Numbered from the stretch's first letter, positions 35,345 through 45,653 are shown. The stretch: 56,575 bases of DNA from Teichococcus aerophilus (GCF_014490485.1 NZ_JACTVA010000037.1:1-56575), one strand, 5' to 3'. Translations and numbers: made by a program. Notes: generated from the letters alone by a model not told the origin.

Positions 35345-35612
35345 GGGTATCGCCTTCCGCCGCCTGCCCAAAACCGGGCCTGGCGACAACGGCAAAGCCA
35401 AGGCTTGGGCGTCCCAAGGCTCGCGCCCCGGCCCTCCTGCATCCCGAATCGCGTGGGCGTTCAAACGTCATGCTGATGCATGTAGAGCCGTCCGGGGAGG
35501 GCACAAGAGACCTTCGGCCCCGCCTTGGCCTTCGCCGCTTCAACAAGACTTCAACACCAGAACAGCAACGAAATCAGCGGTCGCTCAACCCTGCTGCCTC
35601 GGCCTGGATCTC
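35345..35612. promoter_or_regulatory. Leader region upstream of the LOV kinase gene
   Basis: 268 bp between the kinase start and the end of the C39-like gene on the same strand. On the minus strand it contains a TTGAAG direct repeat (GTTGAAGTCTTGTTGAAG at about 35545-35562) and no repeat element or terminator hairpin that I can see. The kinase promoter must lie here, but no clean -35/-10 pair stands out. Confidence 0.3.
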
Positions 35613-36239
35613 TCAGCCCGGGCCCGCGCCTTCCGGGTACACCGCCACCCCCCGCCCGGCGAAGAAGCGGTCGAATTCCGCCGGCGCCATTTCCGCATTC
35701 TCCTGCGCCGCCCTGTCATGGCCAGACGGGTTGTGGAACACGATCCGCTCCGCCGTCGCCCGGTGCACCAGCACCAGATGCCCGCCGCGCCCCGGCGGCG
35801 CCCGCTCCGGCCAGCGAATGCCCGGATGCACCGACGCCATGAAGAACTCCGCCTGGCGCAGGATGTCCGGCAACGCCGCCGCCTCCACCCCCACCACCAC
35901 CTCGGCCACCATGCCGAACTGCGCCGCGACATACCGGGTGAACGGCGCGTAGATCAGACCCTTGATGCCGCCATCCGGCTGGCGAACATACCCGCCATGC
36001 TCCGTACAGCCGCGCGCCAGCTCCAGCGTCGGCACCACCCGCCCGGTGCGCGCCGCCAGCATCATCTTCAGGCAGGCCATGCCACACACATGGTCCGCCC
36101 ACTCCACATATTCCGCCTGCGTCGCCGCACCGGAGGACGCCCAGGACGCGTCCCTCGCCAACGCCACCTTGGCCCCCTCCGCCACCACGGCCTCCGTCAG
36201 GTCCCGCGATTCCCACTGGCTGAAATACGGCACGCCCAT
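35613..36239 (-). CDS. C39-like peptidase family protein
   Basis: 208 aa, no signal peptide. It begins MGVPYFSQWESRDLTEAVVA at ATG 36239 with GGGGAG upstream. The Cys in DHVCGMACLKMML near residue 52 and the His in GRGGHLVLVHRA with FHNPSGHD fit the papain-like C39-type fold used by bacteriocin-processing and related peptidases. The region between (GGYVRQPDGGIKGLIYAPF) is specific to a subgroup without known substrate. Peptidase activity is inferred from the Cys/His motifs only. It could belong to a transcript with the downstream LOV kinase, although the gap is 268 bp. Confidence 0.7.
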   Translation of the reverse strand: MGVPYFSQWESRDLTEAVVAEGAKVALARDASWASSGAATQAEYVEWADHVCGMACLKMMLAARTGRVVPTLELARGCTEHGGYVRQPDGGIKGLIYAPFTRYVAAQFGMVAEVVVGVEAAALPDILRQAEFFMASVHPGIRWPERAPPGRGGHLVLVHRATAERIVFHNPSGHDRAAQENAEMAPAEFDRFFAGRGVAVYPEGAGPG

Positions 36240-36297
36240 GCAACCGCTCCCCGTCTTTCCACATCTCCGCCTCAGGCGGACCGCTCTTCGAAACGAG

Positions 36298-36547
36298 AAG
36301 GGAAGTCCGGGGAAGGAATTCCCCGGACCCCTTCTTTTTCCTGCGAGCTTGGCGTCACGCCTCGGAACTGGGCGGACGCCGCCTGATGATTGATGAAATA
36401 GACCACGCGGGCTGAACCCTCAGTCGCCGGAGGTCCTGGACCTCCGGCACACCCAGCCACCTCTCGGGCGCAACCCATCAACAGCCACAGCAGAAAAACT
36501 CGAAAAAGTAAAAGAAGGGGCCCGGGGAATTCCTTCCCCGGCCTTCC
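36298..36547. repeat. Intergenic inverted-repeat element, copy 14
   Basis: About 250 bp, complete, with CCGGGGAA/TTCCCCGG hairpins and loops GGAA in both arms and the central hairpin GGAGGTCCTGGACCTCC after GAACCCTCAGTCGCC. It closely matches copy 13, suggesting a recent common origin. The MFS gene reads into the right arm 17 bp after its stop. Confidence 0.93.
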
Positions 36548-36564
36548 CTGACCACCCTCCCCGG

Positions 36565-38217
<1,653 letters not shown>

Positions 38218-38411
38218 CCGCCTTCCTCCTGTGTCTGGTCCGGCTCGGCCCCGGCCACGCTCCGGCCGGTCGGGCGCGCCATGTTCCCTTCGCTCTACAC
38301 CCATCTTCAGCCCACGCCAAAACCGGCAGCCAGCCACAGCCAGGACGCTGCCGCCTCTGGACAAGCCCGGAACCGGTATCCTAATTTCATTTCCGAAACG
38401 GAGTTCCGGCG

Positions 38412-38996
38412 ATGTCGCGTTGGGGCGAATTATTCTCGGGCGCCGGACTGGGCCTCCTGGTCGGCCTGCTGATGGGCCTCTCCGCCGCCTCTGTCGTCGG
38501 CAGCATCCTCGCCGCCCTCGCCGCGGCCTTCGCCGCCTTCTTCGGGCTGGTCCCCAATGTTGGCACGGGCCACGGCCTGCGCGTCGGCGCCTTCGGCCTG
38601 GCCTGCGCGGTGGGCGTCCTCGGCGGCCTTACCCTGCGCACCGGCGCCATCGGCCTCGCCCCCAGCATCCACGCCGATGTCGCCGCCTGGCAGGCCGCCG
38701 GCTACCCGGCGGAGGAAGCCAGGGCGCTGGTCGCCTTCCAGCGCCTCGGCGTCCGGCCGAAGGCGCTGGAGGTCGGGCCACGCCCCAACGCCGGCATCGT
38801 CGACCCGGTGCTGTTCTCCACCGTCACCGACCTCTGCGGCCGCCTCAACCGCCTGCCGCCGCCCGAGGCGCTGAACCTGTTGCGGGACCCGACGGCCGGG
38901 TCGGTCGGCAACGCCCTCGCCACCGGCCTGCAAGCCTCGCCGGAGGCCGCGCGGCCCGAGACCGTCCGCCGGGCGGTCGCTGCCCTGTGCAACTGA
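38412..38996 (+). CDS. Hypothetical membrane protein, 194 aa
   Basis: 194 aa, not recognised. Three hydrophobic segments occupy the first 85 residues (LGLLVGLLMGLSAASVVG, ILAALAAAFAAFFGLV and GLACAVGVLGGLTL). A soluble C-terminal part follows with YPAEEARALVAFQRLGVRP and two cysteines (DLCGRLNRLPPPEAL and the final ALCN). GGAG lies nine bases before the ATG at 38412. The end overlaps the proposed start of the trypsin-like protease by 10 bp, so the two form an operon; a role connected to the protease, for example as membrane partner, is a guess from this arrangement. Confidence 0.7.
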   Translation: MSRWGELFSGAGLGLLVGLLMGLSAASVVGSILAALAAAFAAFFGLVPNVGTGHGLRVGAFGLACAVGVLGGLTLRTGAIGLAPSIHADVAAWQAAGYPAEEARALVAFQRLGVRPKALEVGPRPNAGIVDPVLFSTVTDLCGRLNRLPPPEALNLLRDPTAGSVGNALATGLQASPEAARPETVRRAVAALCN

Positions 38997-40519
38997 CCCG
39001 GCACGGCACACAGGCTCCGCACGGCACCCAGGCTCCGCACCGCGCCCAGCTTCCACACGGCGCCCAGGCTCCGCACGGCACCGGGGCTCCGCGCGGCGCC
39101 CGCCGCGCGCTGGCCGCCCTCGCCGCCTGCGCCACCCTTGCCGCCCACCCGGCCGCCAGCCAGCCCAGCCGGGAGGTCCTTGATGGCGCAGCACCCGCCA
39201 TCGTGCGGGTCATCGCCTCCGGCTGCGGTGGTACCGCCCGCGGCGGCACCGGCTTCGCCTGGGAATCCGCCGGGCAGATCGTCACCGCCCTGCATGTCGT
39301 GGCGGGGTGCGATACGCTGCGCGTCAATTTTCAGGGCATCGGTGAACGCCCCGCCCGCGTCGCCCGCCTGTTCCGCCCGGCCGACCTCGCCCTGCTGGCG
39401 GTAGACCAGCCACCCACGCTCACCCCGCTCCTCGCCTCCACCCGCATTCCCGTGGGGGAGACCGTCATGGTCTTCGGCTACGGCCTCGATACCTCGACGC
39501 GGGAAGAACGGCCGCTCTACGTCACCACCGCCAGCACTAGCACCCCGCTGTTGTCGGACGCGGTGAACGCCGAGGCCCGCACCCAGCTCCTCTCCCTCGG
39601 CGCCCCCGCGCTGGAGACCGAGATCTTGCGCGTGGACGGCAACCTCCTGCCGGGCCATTCCGGCGCGCCGGTGCTGGATGCCGCCGGTCGCGTCGTCGGC
39701 ATCGGCTCCGGCGGCCTGCAGCGCGGCACCGTCGGCGTCGGCTGGGCCATCCGGGCCCGCTACCTGGCGGAACTGGCCCGCGCGCCCGCCCTGGCGGATG
39801 GCCGTGCCCCCGGCCTCGGCACCGCCCCCAACAGCCCCGGCTACGCCACCCTGGTACTGGGCGCCGGCGCTCTGCGCGCCCGCTGCGGGCAGCTGGATTT
39901 CATCCGCTCCCGCACCGGCCTCTCCCTGGCCACCCTCGTCGCCTCGTCGGACGACCAGCGCGGCTTCCAGTCCATCGCCATGACCGCCGGCCGCCCCTGG
40001 GACGTCCTGGCCGCGATGCAATTCGACATCTGGACCGAGCAGCGCAGCGGCGCCGGCGTCGCCGTCCCCGCCGGCGGCACGCTCACCCCCCAGGCCCATG
40101 GCTGCACCGCCCGCTGGGCCAACGGCCTGGTCGACCTTTTCGTCAGCGGCGCCGACGTGCCGGCCGCCAACGACCCCACCTGGCCCATGGCGGTGGAGCT
40201 GACGACAAGCGCCTTCGGCAACGCCTGGGCCCAGGAATTCCTGCCCTTCCTGCAGATCGACCCTGGATTCTCCTACGGCCCGCCCCGCTCCGGCCCCGGC
40301 GGCCTGCTCATCAACCGCATGACCTTCATCGGCCAACGCCCCGGCCAAGTGCCCCACGCCGCCTTCCAAACCCTCCTGGCCAAGGGCAATGCCACCATCG
40401 GCGTCGCCGCCATCACCCGCCACTACCCCTATCCGATGACCCCGCCCCCCGACGAAGCCACCTACCGCGCCTGGGTCGCCGCCGCCCTCGCCGCCTACCT
40501 CTCCACCGTGCCGCCCTAG
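38987..40519 (+). CDS. Trypsin-like serine protease with N-terminal hexapeptide repeats
   Basis: 510 aa from a GTG at 38987 that overlaps the upstream gene; the exact start is uncertain. Residues 6-35 are five tandem HGTQAP-type hexapeptides, then RRALAALAACATLAAHPAAS looks like a signal peptide. The protease domain contains the triad His103 (VTALHVVAGC), Asp133 (PADLALLAVD) and Ser225 (LPGHSGAPVLD), so it should act in the periplasm. A C-terminal region of about 250 residues has no recognised domain and includes paired cysteines (LRARCGQL, AHGCTARW). The hydrophobic signal would be internal if translation starts at 38987; initiation further downstream cannot be excluded. Confidence 0.78.
   Translation: MQLTRHGTQAPHGTQAPHRAQLPHGAQAPHGTGAPRGARRALAALAACATLAAHPAASQPSREVLDGAAPAIVRVIASGCGGTARGGTGFAWESAGQIVTALHVVAGCDTLRVNFQGIGERPARVARLFRPADLALLAVDQPPTLTPLLASTRIPVGETVMVFGYGLDTSTREERPLYVTTASTSTPLLSDAVNAEARTQLLSLGAPALETEILRVDGNLLPGHSGAPVLDAAGRVVGIGSGGLQRGTVGVGWAIRARYLAELARAPALADGRAPGLGTAPNSPGYATLVLGAGALRARCGQLDFIRSRTGLSLATLVASSDDQRGFQSIAMTAGRPWDVLAAMQFDIWTEQRSGAGVAVPAGGTLTPQAHGCTARWANGLVDLFVSGADVPAANDPTWPMAVELTTSAFGNAWAQEFLPFLQIDPGFSYGPPRSGPGGLLINRMTFIGQRPGQVPHAAFQTLLAKGNATIGVAAITRHYPYPMTPPPDEATYRAWVAAALAAYLSTVPP
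39002..39091 (+). repeat. Tandem 18-bp repeat, five copies
   Basis: Five head-to-tail 18-bp units with consensus CACGGCACCCAGGCTCCG, starting at 39002, 39020, 39038, 39056 and 39074. They are in frame with the protease ORF and encode H-G-T/A-Q-A/L-P. Copy 3 is the most diverged. In-frame units of this kind can change number by slippage. Confidence 0.9.
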
Positions 40520-40540
40520 CCGGGCGTGGTGACAAAGCGG

Positions 40541-40866
40541 GAAGGCCGGGGAAGGAATTTCCGGACCCCTGCTTTTTCCCTGCGGGTTTTGGTTGGCATC
40601 AGGGCCGGACGTGCAGGCTCGTTGTGAAAAGCCGCCCTCCGCGCAGGCGCTTAGCTTTCCGAAAACGATCTCCCCGTCACACTTCAAGCGATCGCTGCGA
40701 AGCAGGGCCCTGCAAGGATATGAAAACTCACCGTGGCTGAACCACCCACCGCCAATCGCGCGAGACCCCACCGCGACAAGGCCAAGTCTTCAAACATCCG
40801 CTCCCAATAGCGCCGACCAGAAACTCGAAGAAGATGGGGTCCGGGGAATTCCTTCCCCGGCCTTCC
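40541..40866. repeat. Intergenic inverted-repeat element, copy 15
   Basis: 326 bp. The left arm (40541-40590) is damaged (GGGGAAGGAATTTCCGG, one stem base lost) and the right arm (40825-40866) is intact. The interior is longer than usual and lacks the central hairpin. It lies between two plus-strand genes, 22 bp after the protease stop. Confidence 0.85.
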
Positions 40867-41068
40867 GCCCGCCAAGCCGGTACGGAACACATCCACCCGG
40901 GTACAGCTCCCCCACGCCCCAGCCCCTCCCATCCGCAGCCTGGAAAATGGCGCCCGTGGCATTCCTTCGCCGCTCATCGCCCCCGCCCATGGCGCCCCCG
41001 ATCCGCCATGCTATCCTGGCCTGACGATCCAGCCCCTCCCCATCCCTCACCGATGGAACCTGCCGCCC

Positions 41069-42544
41069 ATGACCGACATCCTCTTCGTCAAGCCCATCCT
41101 CCCCCGGGCCGGCGCCCTGGTGCTGCCGCTGGCGGAGGGCTTCGTGCTCGAAGGGCTGGCGAAGCAGGCGGATGAAGCCACCAGCGGCGCCGTCTCCCGC
41201 GGCCTGGAAGCCGCCGGCTTCAAGGGCAAGAAGGGCCAGTCCGCCACCCTCTACGGCCCCGGCGGCCACCTCTCCCGCATCGTCGCCGTCGGCCTCGGCG
41301 CCGCGCCGCTGGAAGCATCGGCGGCCGAGGCCGCCGGTGGCCACGCCCTCCCCTTCATCGCCACCGAGGTCGAGGCCACGATCGACGCCGGCTCCCTCCC
41401 CGCCGCCCAGGCGGCCTCGTTCGCCCTCGGCCTCCGCCTGCGCGCCTACCGGTTCGACCGCTACCGCACCAAGGAAGCGGCGGAGGAGAAGCCCAAGCTC
41501 ACCCGCGTCACCATCGCGGTGCCGGATGTCCCCGCCGCCCAGGCCGCCCACGCCCCGCTCTCCGCCATCGCCGACGGCGTCTTCCTGACGCGGGACCTGG
41601 TCAGCGAGCCGCCCAACATCCTCTACCCGGCCGAGATGGCCGATCGCTGCCGCGCGCTCGAGCCCCTCGGCGTCACGGTCGAGATCCTGGAGCCGAAGGC
41701 GCTGGAGGCGCTCGGCTTCGGTGCCCTGCTCGGCGTCGCCCAGGGCTCGGCGCGGGAAGCCCGCGTGGTGGTCATGCGGTGGAATGGTGGCGCGGAGGGC
41801 ACCGCCCCCGTCGCCTTCATCGGCAAGGGCGTCACCTTCGATACCGGCGGTATCTCCATCAAGCCCGCCGGCGGCATGGAGGACATGAAGTTCGACATGG
41901 CGGGCGCCGGCACCGTCATCGGTCTGATGTCCGCGCTGGCCGGCCGCAAAGCCCGCGTCAACGCCGTCGGCCTCGTCGGCCTGGTGGAGAACATGCCCTC
42001 CTCCACCGCCCAGCGCCCGGGGGACGTCGTCACCACCCAGTCCGGCCAGACGGTCGAGGTCATCAACACCGATGCCGAAGGCCGCCTCGTCCTGGCGGAC
42101 GTGCTCTGGTACGCACAGCACCGCTTCAAGCCGCGCTTCATGGTGGACCTCGCCACCCTCACCGGCGCCATCATCATCGCCCTCGGCCACGAACACGCCG
42201 GCCTGTTCAGCAACGACGACGCCCTGGCCACGCAACTGACCAATGCCGGCACCGCGGTGGGCGAGAAGCTCTGGCGCATGCCGCTGGGCGAGGCCTACGA
42301 CAAGCAGATCAAGTCCGACATCGCGGACATGAAGAATGTCGGCGGCCGCCCCGGCGGCTCCATCACCGCCGCCCAGTTCATCCAGCGCTTCATCGATACG
42401 AAGGACGGCGCCATGCCCTGGGCGCATCTCGACATCGCCGGCACCGCCTGGGCCACCAAGGACGCCGCCACCACGCCGAAGGGCGCCACCGCCTTCGGCG
42501 TCCGCCTGCTGGACCGCCTGGTGGCCGACCACTACGAAGGCTAG
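41069..42544 (+). CDS. pepA: Leucyl aminopeptidase (M17, PepA)
   Basis: 491 aa. The N-terminal macro-like domain is followed by the M17 catalytic domain with the metal ligands in GKGVTFDTGGISIKP, KFDMAGAGTV, the signature NTDAEGRLVLAD, and MVDLATLTGAII. A full-length family member. It removes N-terminal residues from peptides as a hexameric di-metal enzyme; some homologs also bind DNA. holC begins 4 bp after its stop codon, a gene pair that recurs in Proteobacteria. The 202-bp region before the start, after repeat copy 15, shows no clear promoter. Confidence 0.95.
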   Translation: MTDILFVKPILPRAGALVLPLAEGFVLEGLAKQADEATSGAVSRGLEAAGFKGKKGQSATLYGPGGHLSRIVAVGLGAAPLEASAAEAAGGHALPFIATEVEATIDAGSLPAAQAASFALGLRLRAYRFDRYRTKEAAEEKPKLTRVTIAVPDVPAAQAAHAPLSAIADGVFLTRDLVSEPPNILYPAEMADRCRALEPLGVTVEILEPKALEALGFGALLGVAQGSAREARVVVMRWNGGAEGTAPVAFIGKGVTFDTGGISIKPAGGMEDMKFDMAGAGTVIGLMSALAGRKARVNAVGLVGLVENMPSSTAQRPGDVVTTQSGQTVEVINTDAEGRLVLADVLWYAQHRFKPRFMVDLATLTGAIIIALGHEHAGLFSNDDALATQLTNAGTAVGEKLWRMPLGEAYDKQIKSDIADMKNVGGRPGGSITAAQFIQRFIDTKDGAMPWAHLDIAGTAWATKDAATTPKGATAFGVRLLDRLVADHYEG

Positions 42545-42548
42545 GCAA

Positions 42549-42995
42549 GTGGCCGAGATCGGCTTCTACCACCTCACGCGCACGCCCATGGAAGCGGCGC
42601 TGCCCAAGCTGCTGGGCCGCGTCCTCTCCCAGGGCGGCCGCGCCGTCGTCCGCGTCGGCACCCCGGAGCGGCTGGCGGCGCTGGACACCTCTCTCTGGCT
42701 CTCCGCCGACCCCGACTGGCTGCCCCACGGCACGCCGCTCACCGGCAACGCCGACCTGCAGCCCATCTGGCTGACGACGGAGGACGAGGCCCCCAACGCC
42801 GCCCGCTTCCTGTTCCTGGTGGACGGCGCCAACACCGCCCGCACCCCCGAATACGACCGCGTCTTCGACCTGTTCGACGGCCAGGACGACACCGCCGTCG
42901 CCGCCGCCCGCGCCCGCTGGTCCGCCGCCAAGGCCGCCGGCCACAGCCTCGCCTACTGGCAACAGGGTGAGCGCGGCTGGGAAAAGAAGGCCTGA
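42549..42995 (+). CDS. holC: DNA polymerase III chi subunit
   Basis: 148 aa from a GTG at 42549, 4 bp after pepA. The start VAEIGFYHLTRTPMEAALPK LL and the region SQGGRAVVRVGTPERLAALD followed by LWLSADPDWLPHGTP and ARFLFLVDG match HolC. Chi links the clamp-loader complex to single-strand-binding protein at the replication fork. The conserved position downstream of pepA supports the call. A solo repeat arm follows 15 bp after the stop. Confidence 0.9.
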   Translation: MAEIGFYHLTRTPMEAALPKLLGRVLSQGGRAVVRVGTPERLAALDTSLWLSADPDWLPHGTPLTGNADLQPIWLTTEDEAPNAARFLFLVDGANTARTPEYDRVFDLFDGQDDTAVAAARARWSAAKAAGHSLAYWQQGERGWEKKA

Positions 42996-43009
42996 CGCTT
43001 TATGGGCCG

Positions 43010-43068
43010 AAAGGCTGGGGGAAGGAATTCCCCCAGCCCCCCATCGTCTGTTTGCCAGTCTGCCTGAC
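43010..43068 (+). repeat. Solo arm of the intergenic element family
   Basis: Left-type arm with an 11-bp compensated stem GGCTGGGGGAA/TTCCCCCAGCC, loop GGAA, then CCCCATCGTCTGTTTGCC; the T-tract is interrupted. It is placed after holC. No right arm is found downstream. Confidence 0.85.
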
Positions 43069-43391
43069 GCCTCATTGAAGGGCGCAGAGAGACTGCGGGC
43101 GCAGCAGTGCCATCTTCCAGGCGCACTGAAAGTATCGGCAACGCCAGAAGCGTGATGATGTAGATATTGATCGCCTACCTTCGAAGAACATGAAGGCGAG
43201 AGCTATGATTCACTCTCGTACGCCACAAGCGACGCAAGCATTCACCACAACATCATCTGCCATTGATCGCGTGAATGGCCTTGGATCATGGATCTGATCG
43301 GTATCGCACCCCGGCTGGCGTGAAGCCCCCCTCCTGCCCGGAACGCTGCCGCGCCCCCGCGGTTATGTCCCTCTCAGCCAGGGAAACCGCC
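43069..43391. other. Intergenic stretch, no supported gene
   Basis: 323 bp, less GC-rich than its surroundings between about 43130 and 43280. A 35-codon ORF (43190-43297, begins MKARAMIHSRTPQ) has only a weak GAAG upstream and no recognisable similarity. The promoter of the DUF3175 gene should lie in the right part. Confidence 0.3.
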
Positions 43392-43676
43392 ATGCCGCGC
43401 AAAGACCCCCACCGCTGGTCCGCCCATGTCAACGAGACCAGCGACGCGATGGACCTCAAGCCGGACGTCTTCAAGCAGGACGATCCCACGGCCATCGCCC
43501 GCTCCCTGAAGCGCTCGGCGGAACACAGCGACCGCCGCAAAGCCAGCCCCTTCCGCTCAGCCATGTCGATGCTGACCTTCTACATCAACCGCGCCGGCCA
43601 CAACCTCTCCGCCCGCCGCCGCAAGAAGCTGGAAGCCGCCAAGGACGCGCTGCGCCACGAATTCAAGCGGGACTGA
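43392..43676 (+). CDS. DUF3175 domain protein
   Basis: 94 aa, highly charged, from ATG 43392 (MPRKDPHRWSAHV) with AGGGA upstream; the longer frame to 43275 has no ribosome site. The whole length matches the DUF3175 pattern: RWSAHVNETSDAMDLKPDVF, DDPTAIARSLKRSAEHSDRR KASPFRSAMSMLTFYINRAG and LSARRRKKLEAAKDALR. Function is unknown. The small basic character is compatible with nucleic-acid contact. It stands upstream of the SMP-30-type gene on the same strand with a 169-bp gap. Confidence 0.85.
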   Translation: MPRKDPHRWSAHVNETSDAMDLKPDVFKQDDPTAIARSLKRSAEHSDRRKASPFRSAMSMLTFYINRAGHNLSARRRKKLEAAKDALRHEFKRD

Positions 43677-43845
43677 CCGCGCGCCCCGCCCCACGTCGCG
43701 CCACCGCATATCCACCTTGCGGTCCACGCCCCGCCGTCACACCCTCTCCCCAACCGGCCCCGGCGCCGCGCGCTCCCCGGCGCGCCCGCCCCGGCCGCCC
43801 ATCCAAGTCAGCGGCACAACCCGCGATCCCGGGAGAGAAACACGA

Positions 43846-44937
43846 ATGACCCCAACACGACGCACCCTGCTCGGCGCCGCCGGCGGAATGCTCGGCACCG
43901 CCGCCCTCGCGCGCGGCGCCACGGCGCAATCCTTCCCCTTCGCGCCCAACCAGCGCTACCCGGACCCGGCGGTGCAGGTCCTCGACCCCAGCTTCGCCAA
44001 GTACCGCATCTACAGCAGCACGCTGGAACAGGTCGCCACCGGCATGCGCTGGGCCGAAGGCCCCGCCTACTTCCCGGAAGGCGGCTACCTGCTGTGCAGC
44101 GACATCCCCAACAACCGCATCATGAAGTTCGACGAGAAGGACAACAGCTTCACCGTCTTCCGTGGCCCCGCCAACTACGCCAACGGCAATGCGCGGGACC
44201 GCCAGGGCCGCCTCGTCACCTGCGAGCACTCGGTCACCCGCCGCGTCACCCGCACGGAAAAGGATGGCTCCGTCACCGTCCTGGCCGACAGCTTCGAAGG
44301 CAAGCGCCTCAACGCCCCCAACGACATCGTCGTCCGCGCGGATGAGACGATCTGGTTCACCGACCCGCTCTTCGGCATCAACGGCGAATGGGAAGGCAGC
44401 CGCGCCCAGCCGGAACAGCCCACCACCAACGTCTACCGCATCGGCACGGACGGCAAGCTCGCAGCCGTCATCACCGATCTCGTCAACCCCAACGGCCTGG
44501 CCTTCTCCCCGGACGAGAAGAAGCTCTACGTGGTCGAATGGCGCGGCACCCCCAACCGCAGCATCTGGTCCTACGACGTCAACGCCGACGGCACCGTCGG
44601 CAACAAGACCAAGCTGATCGATGCGGCGGACCAGGGCGCGCTGGACGGCTTCAAGGTGGACCGGGACGGCAATCTCTGGTGCGGCTGGGGCAGCAACGGC
44701 GCGTTGGAGCCGGAAGCGCGCGATGTCGGTGGCCGCCGCGTCCACCAGCTTCGCGGCAAGTCGGAGGACCTCGACGGCGTCATGGTCTTCAACCCGCAAG
44801 GCAAGCCCATCGGCTTCATCCGCCTGCCGGAGCGCTGCGCCAACCTCACCTTCGGCGGCCCCAAGAACAACCGCCTCTACATGACCAGCTCCCACTCCCT
44901 CTACGCCCTGTACGTCGAGGCGCACGGCGCGGTCTGA
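43846..44937 (+). CDS. SMP-30/gluconolactonase family protein, exported
   Basis: 363 aa from ATG 43846 (GGGAGAGAA upstream). An N-terminal TRRTLLGAAGGMLGTAALAR ending in ATAQS is a Tat-like signal, so the enzyme is periplasmic. The six-bladed propeller of the SMP-30 family is recognised by the metal site Glu in RWAEGPAYFPEGGYLLCSDI, RLNAPNDIVVRADETIWFTD P, VNPNGLAFSPDEKKLYVVE and DGFKVDRDGNLWCGW. Family members hydrolyse aldonolactones; specificity is not evident here. It is followed by a GC-rich hairpin. Confidence 0.9.
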   Translation: MTPTRRTLLGAAGGMLGTAALARGATAQSFPFAPNQRYPDPAVQVLDPSFAKYRIYSSTLEQVATGMRWAEGPAYFPEGGYLLCSDIPNNRIMKFDEKDNSFTVFRGPANYANGNARDRQGRLVTCEHSVTRRVTRTEKDGSVTVLADSFEGKRLNAPNDIVVRADETIWFTDPLFGINGEWEGSRAQPEQPTTNVYRIGTDGKLAAVITDLVNPNGLAFSPDEKKLYVVEWRGTPNRSIWSYDVNADGTVGNKTKLIDAADQGALDGFKVDRDGNLWCGWGSNGALEPEARDVGGRRVHQLRGKSEDLDGVMVFNPQGKPIGFIRLPERCANLTFGGPKNNRLYMTSSHSLYALYVEAHGAV

Positions 44938-44946
44938 CCCACCGGC

Positions 44947-44975
44947 GGCGGCCGCATCCCCCAGAAGCGGCCGCC
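44947..44975 (+). terminator. GC-rich hairpin after the SMP-30 gene
   Basis: Perfect 9-bp stem GGCGGCCGC (44947-44955) with GCGGCCGCC (44967-44975) and an 11-base loop, 10 bp after the stop codon. No T-tract follows, so termination strength is doubtful. The rest of the 218-bp gap to the HxlR gene shows nothing else. Confidence 0.4.
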
Positions 44976-45155
44976 CTCACGCCATTTGCAAAACCCGCAG
45001 GCGGTTGCTCAACCTCTGCCCGATCGCGCGCTCACAGTCCCGGCCGCGTCAGCCAGCACACGCCAAAGCATGGCCACCGCGGCAAGACACGGCGCCACTC
45101 CCCCACGTCCCCGCCACGTGCCTCACGCCTGCCGGTCGCGTCACGCGTTCACGCC

Positions 45156-45653
45156 CTACTCTTCCCGCCCATCGAACGCCCGCTGCGCGTCCACCACCGC
45201 CGCCATGTTCCGCTCCACCCACGCATCGAAGGCGCGGATCGGCTCGCTCAGCGAAGCCCCCAGCGGCGTCAGCGCATATTCCACCCGCGGCGGCACCTCG
45301 CTGAAACTGCGCCGCAGCACGAAGCCATGCCGCTCCAGCCGCCGCAGCGTCTGGATCAGCATCTTCTCCGAAATCCCGCCAATCCGCCGCCGCAGTTCCG
45401 CCGTCCGCCCCGGCCCGATCGCCAGCGTATGGATCACCAGCAAGGACCACTTATCCGCCAGCGCCTCCAGCACGCGGCGGGACATGCACCCCTGCTGGAA
45501 CACATTCGCCGCCGGGCACGCCGCAACCGTCGCCACGCCCACCTGGACATCCCCGGTCCGCGCATCCACCACCGGCGCCTCCGGCACATCCGCCTCCAGC
45601 CCAGCAGCGCTCGCCACCCGCGCGCTCATCCCCACCATCCGCCCTTCGCTCAT
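45156..45653 (-). CDS. HxlR family transcriptional regulator
   Basis: 165 aa from ATG 45653 (MSEGRMVGMSARV; ATGs at 45638 and 45629 are alternatives). After a 45-residue variable N-terminus comes the HxlR domain: CMSRRVLEALADKWSLLVIH, IGPGRTAELRRRIGGISEKM LIQTLRRLERHGFVLRR and VPPRVEYALTPLG. The cysteine in QQGCMSRRV is at the position of redox-sensing cysteines in the family. It is divergent from the glutathione transferase gene, 126 bp between starts, so control of that gene under thiol or electrophile stress is likely. Confidence 0.9.
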   Translation of the reverse strand: MSEGRMVGMSARVASAAGLEADVPEAPVVDARTGDVQVGVATVAACPAANVFQQGCMSRRVLEALADKWSLLVIHTLAIGPGRTAELRRRIGGISEKMLIQTLRRLERHGFVLRRSFSEVPPRVEYALTPLGASLSEPIRAFDAWVERNMAAVVDAQRAFDGREE

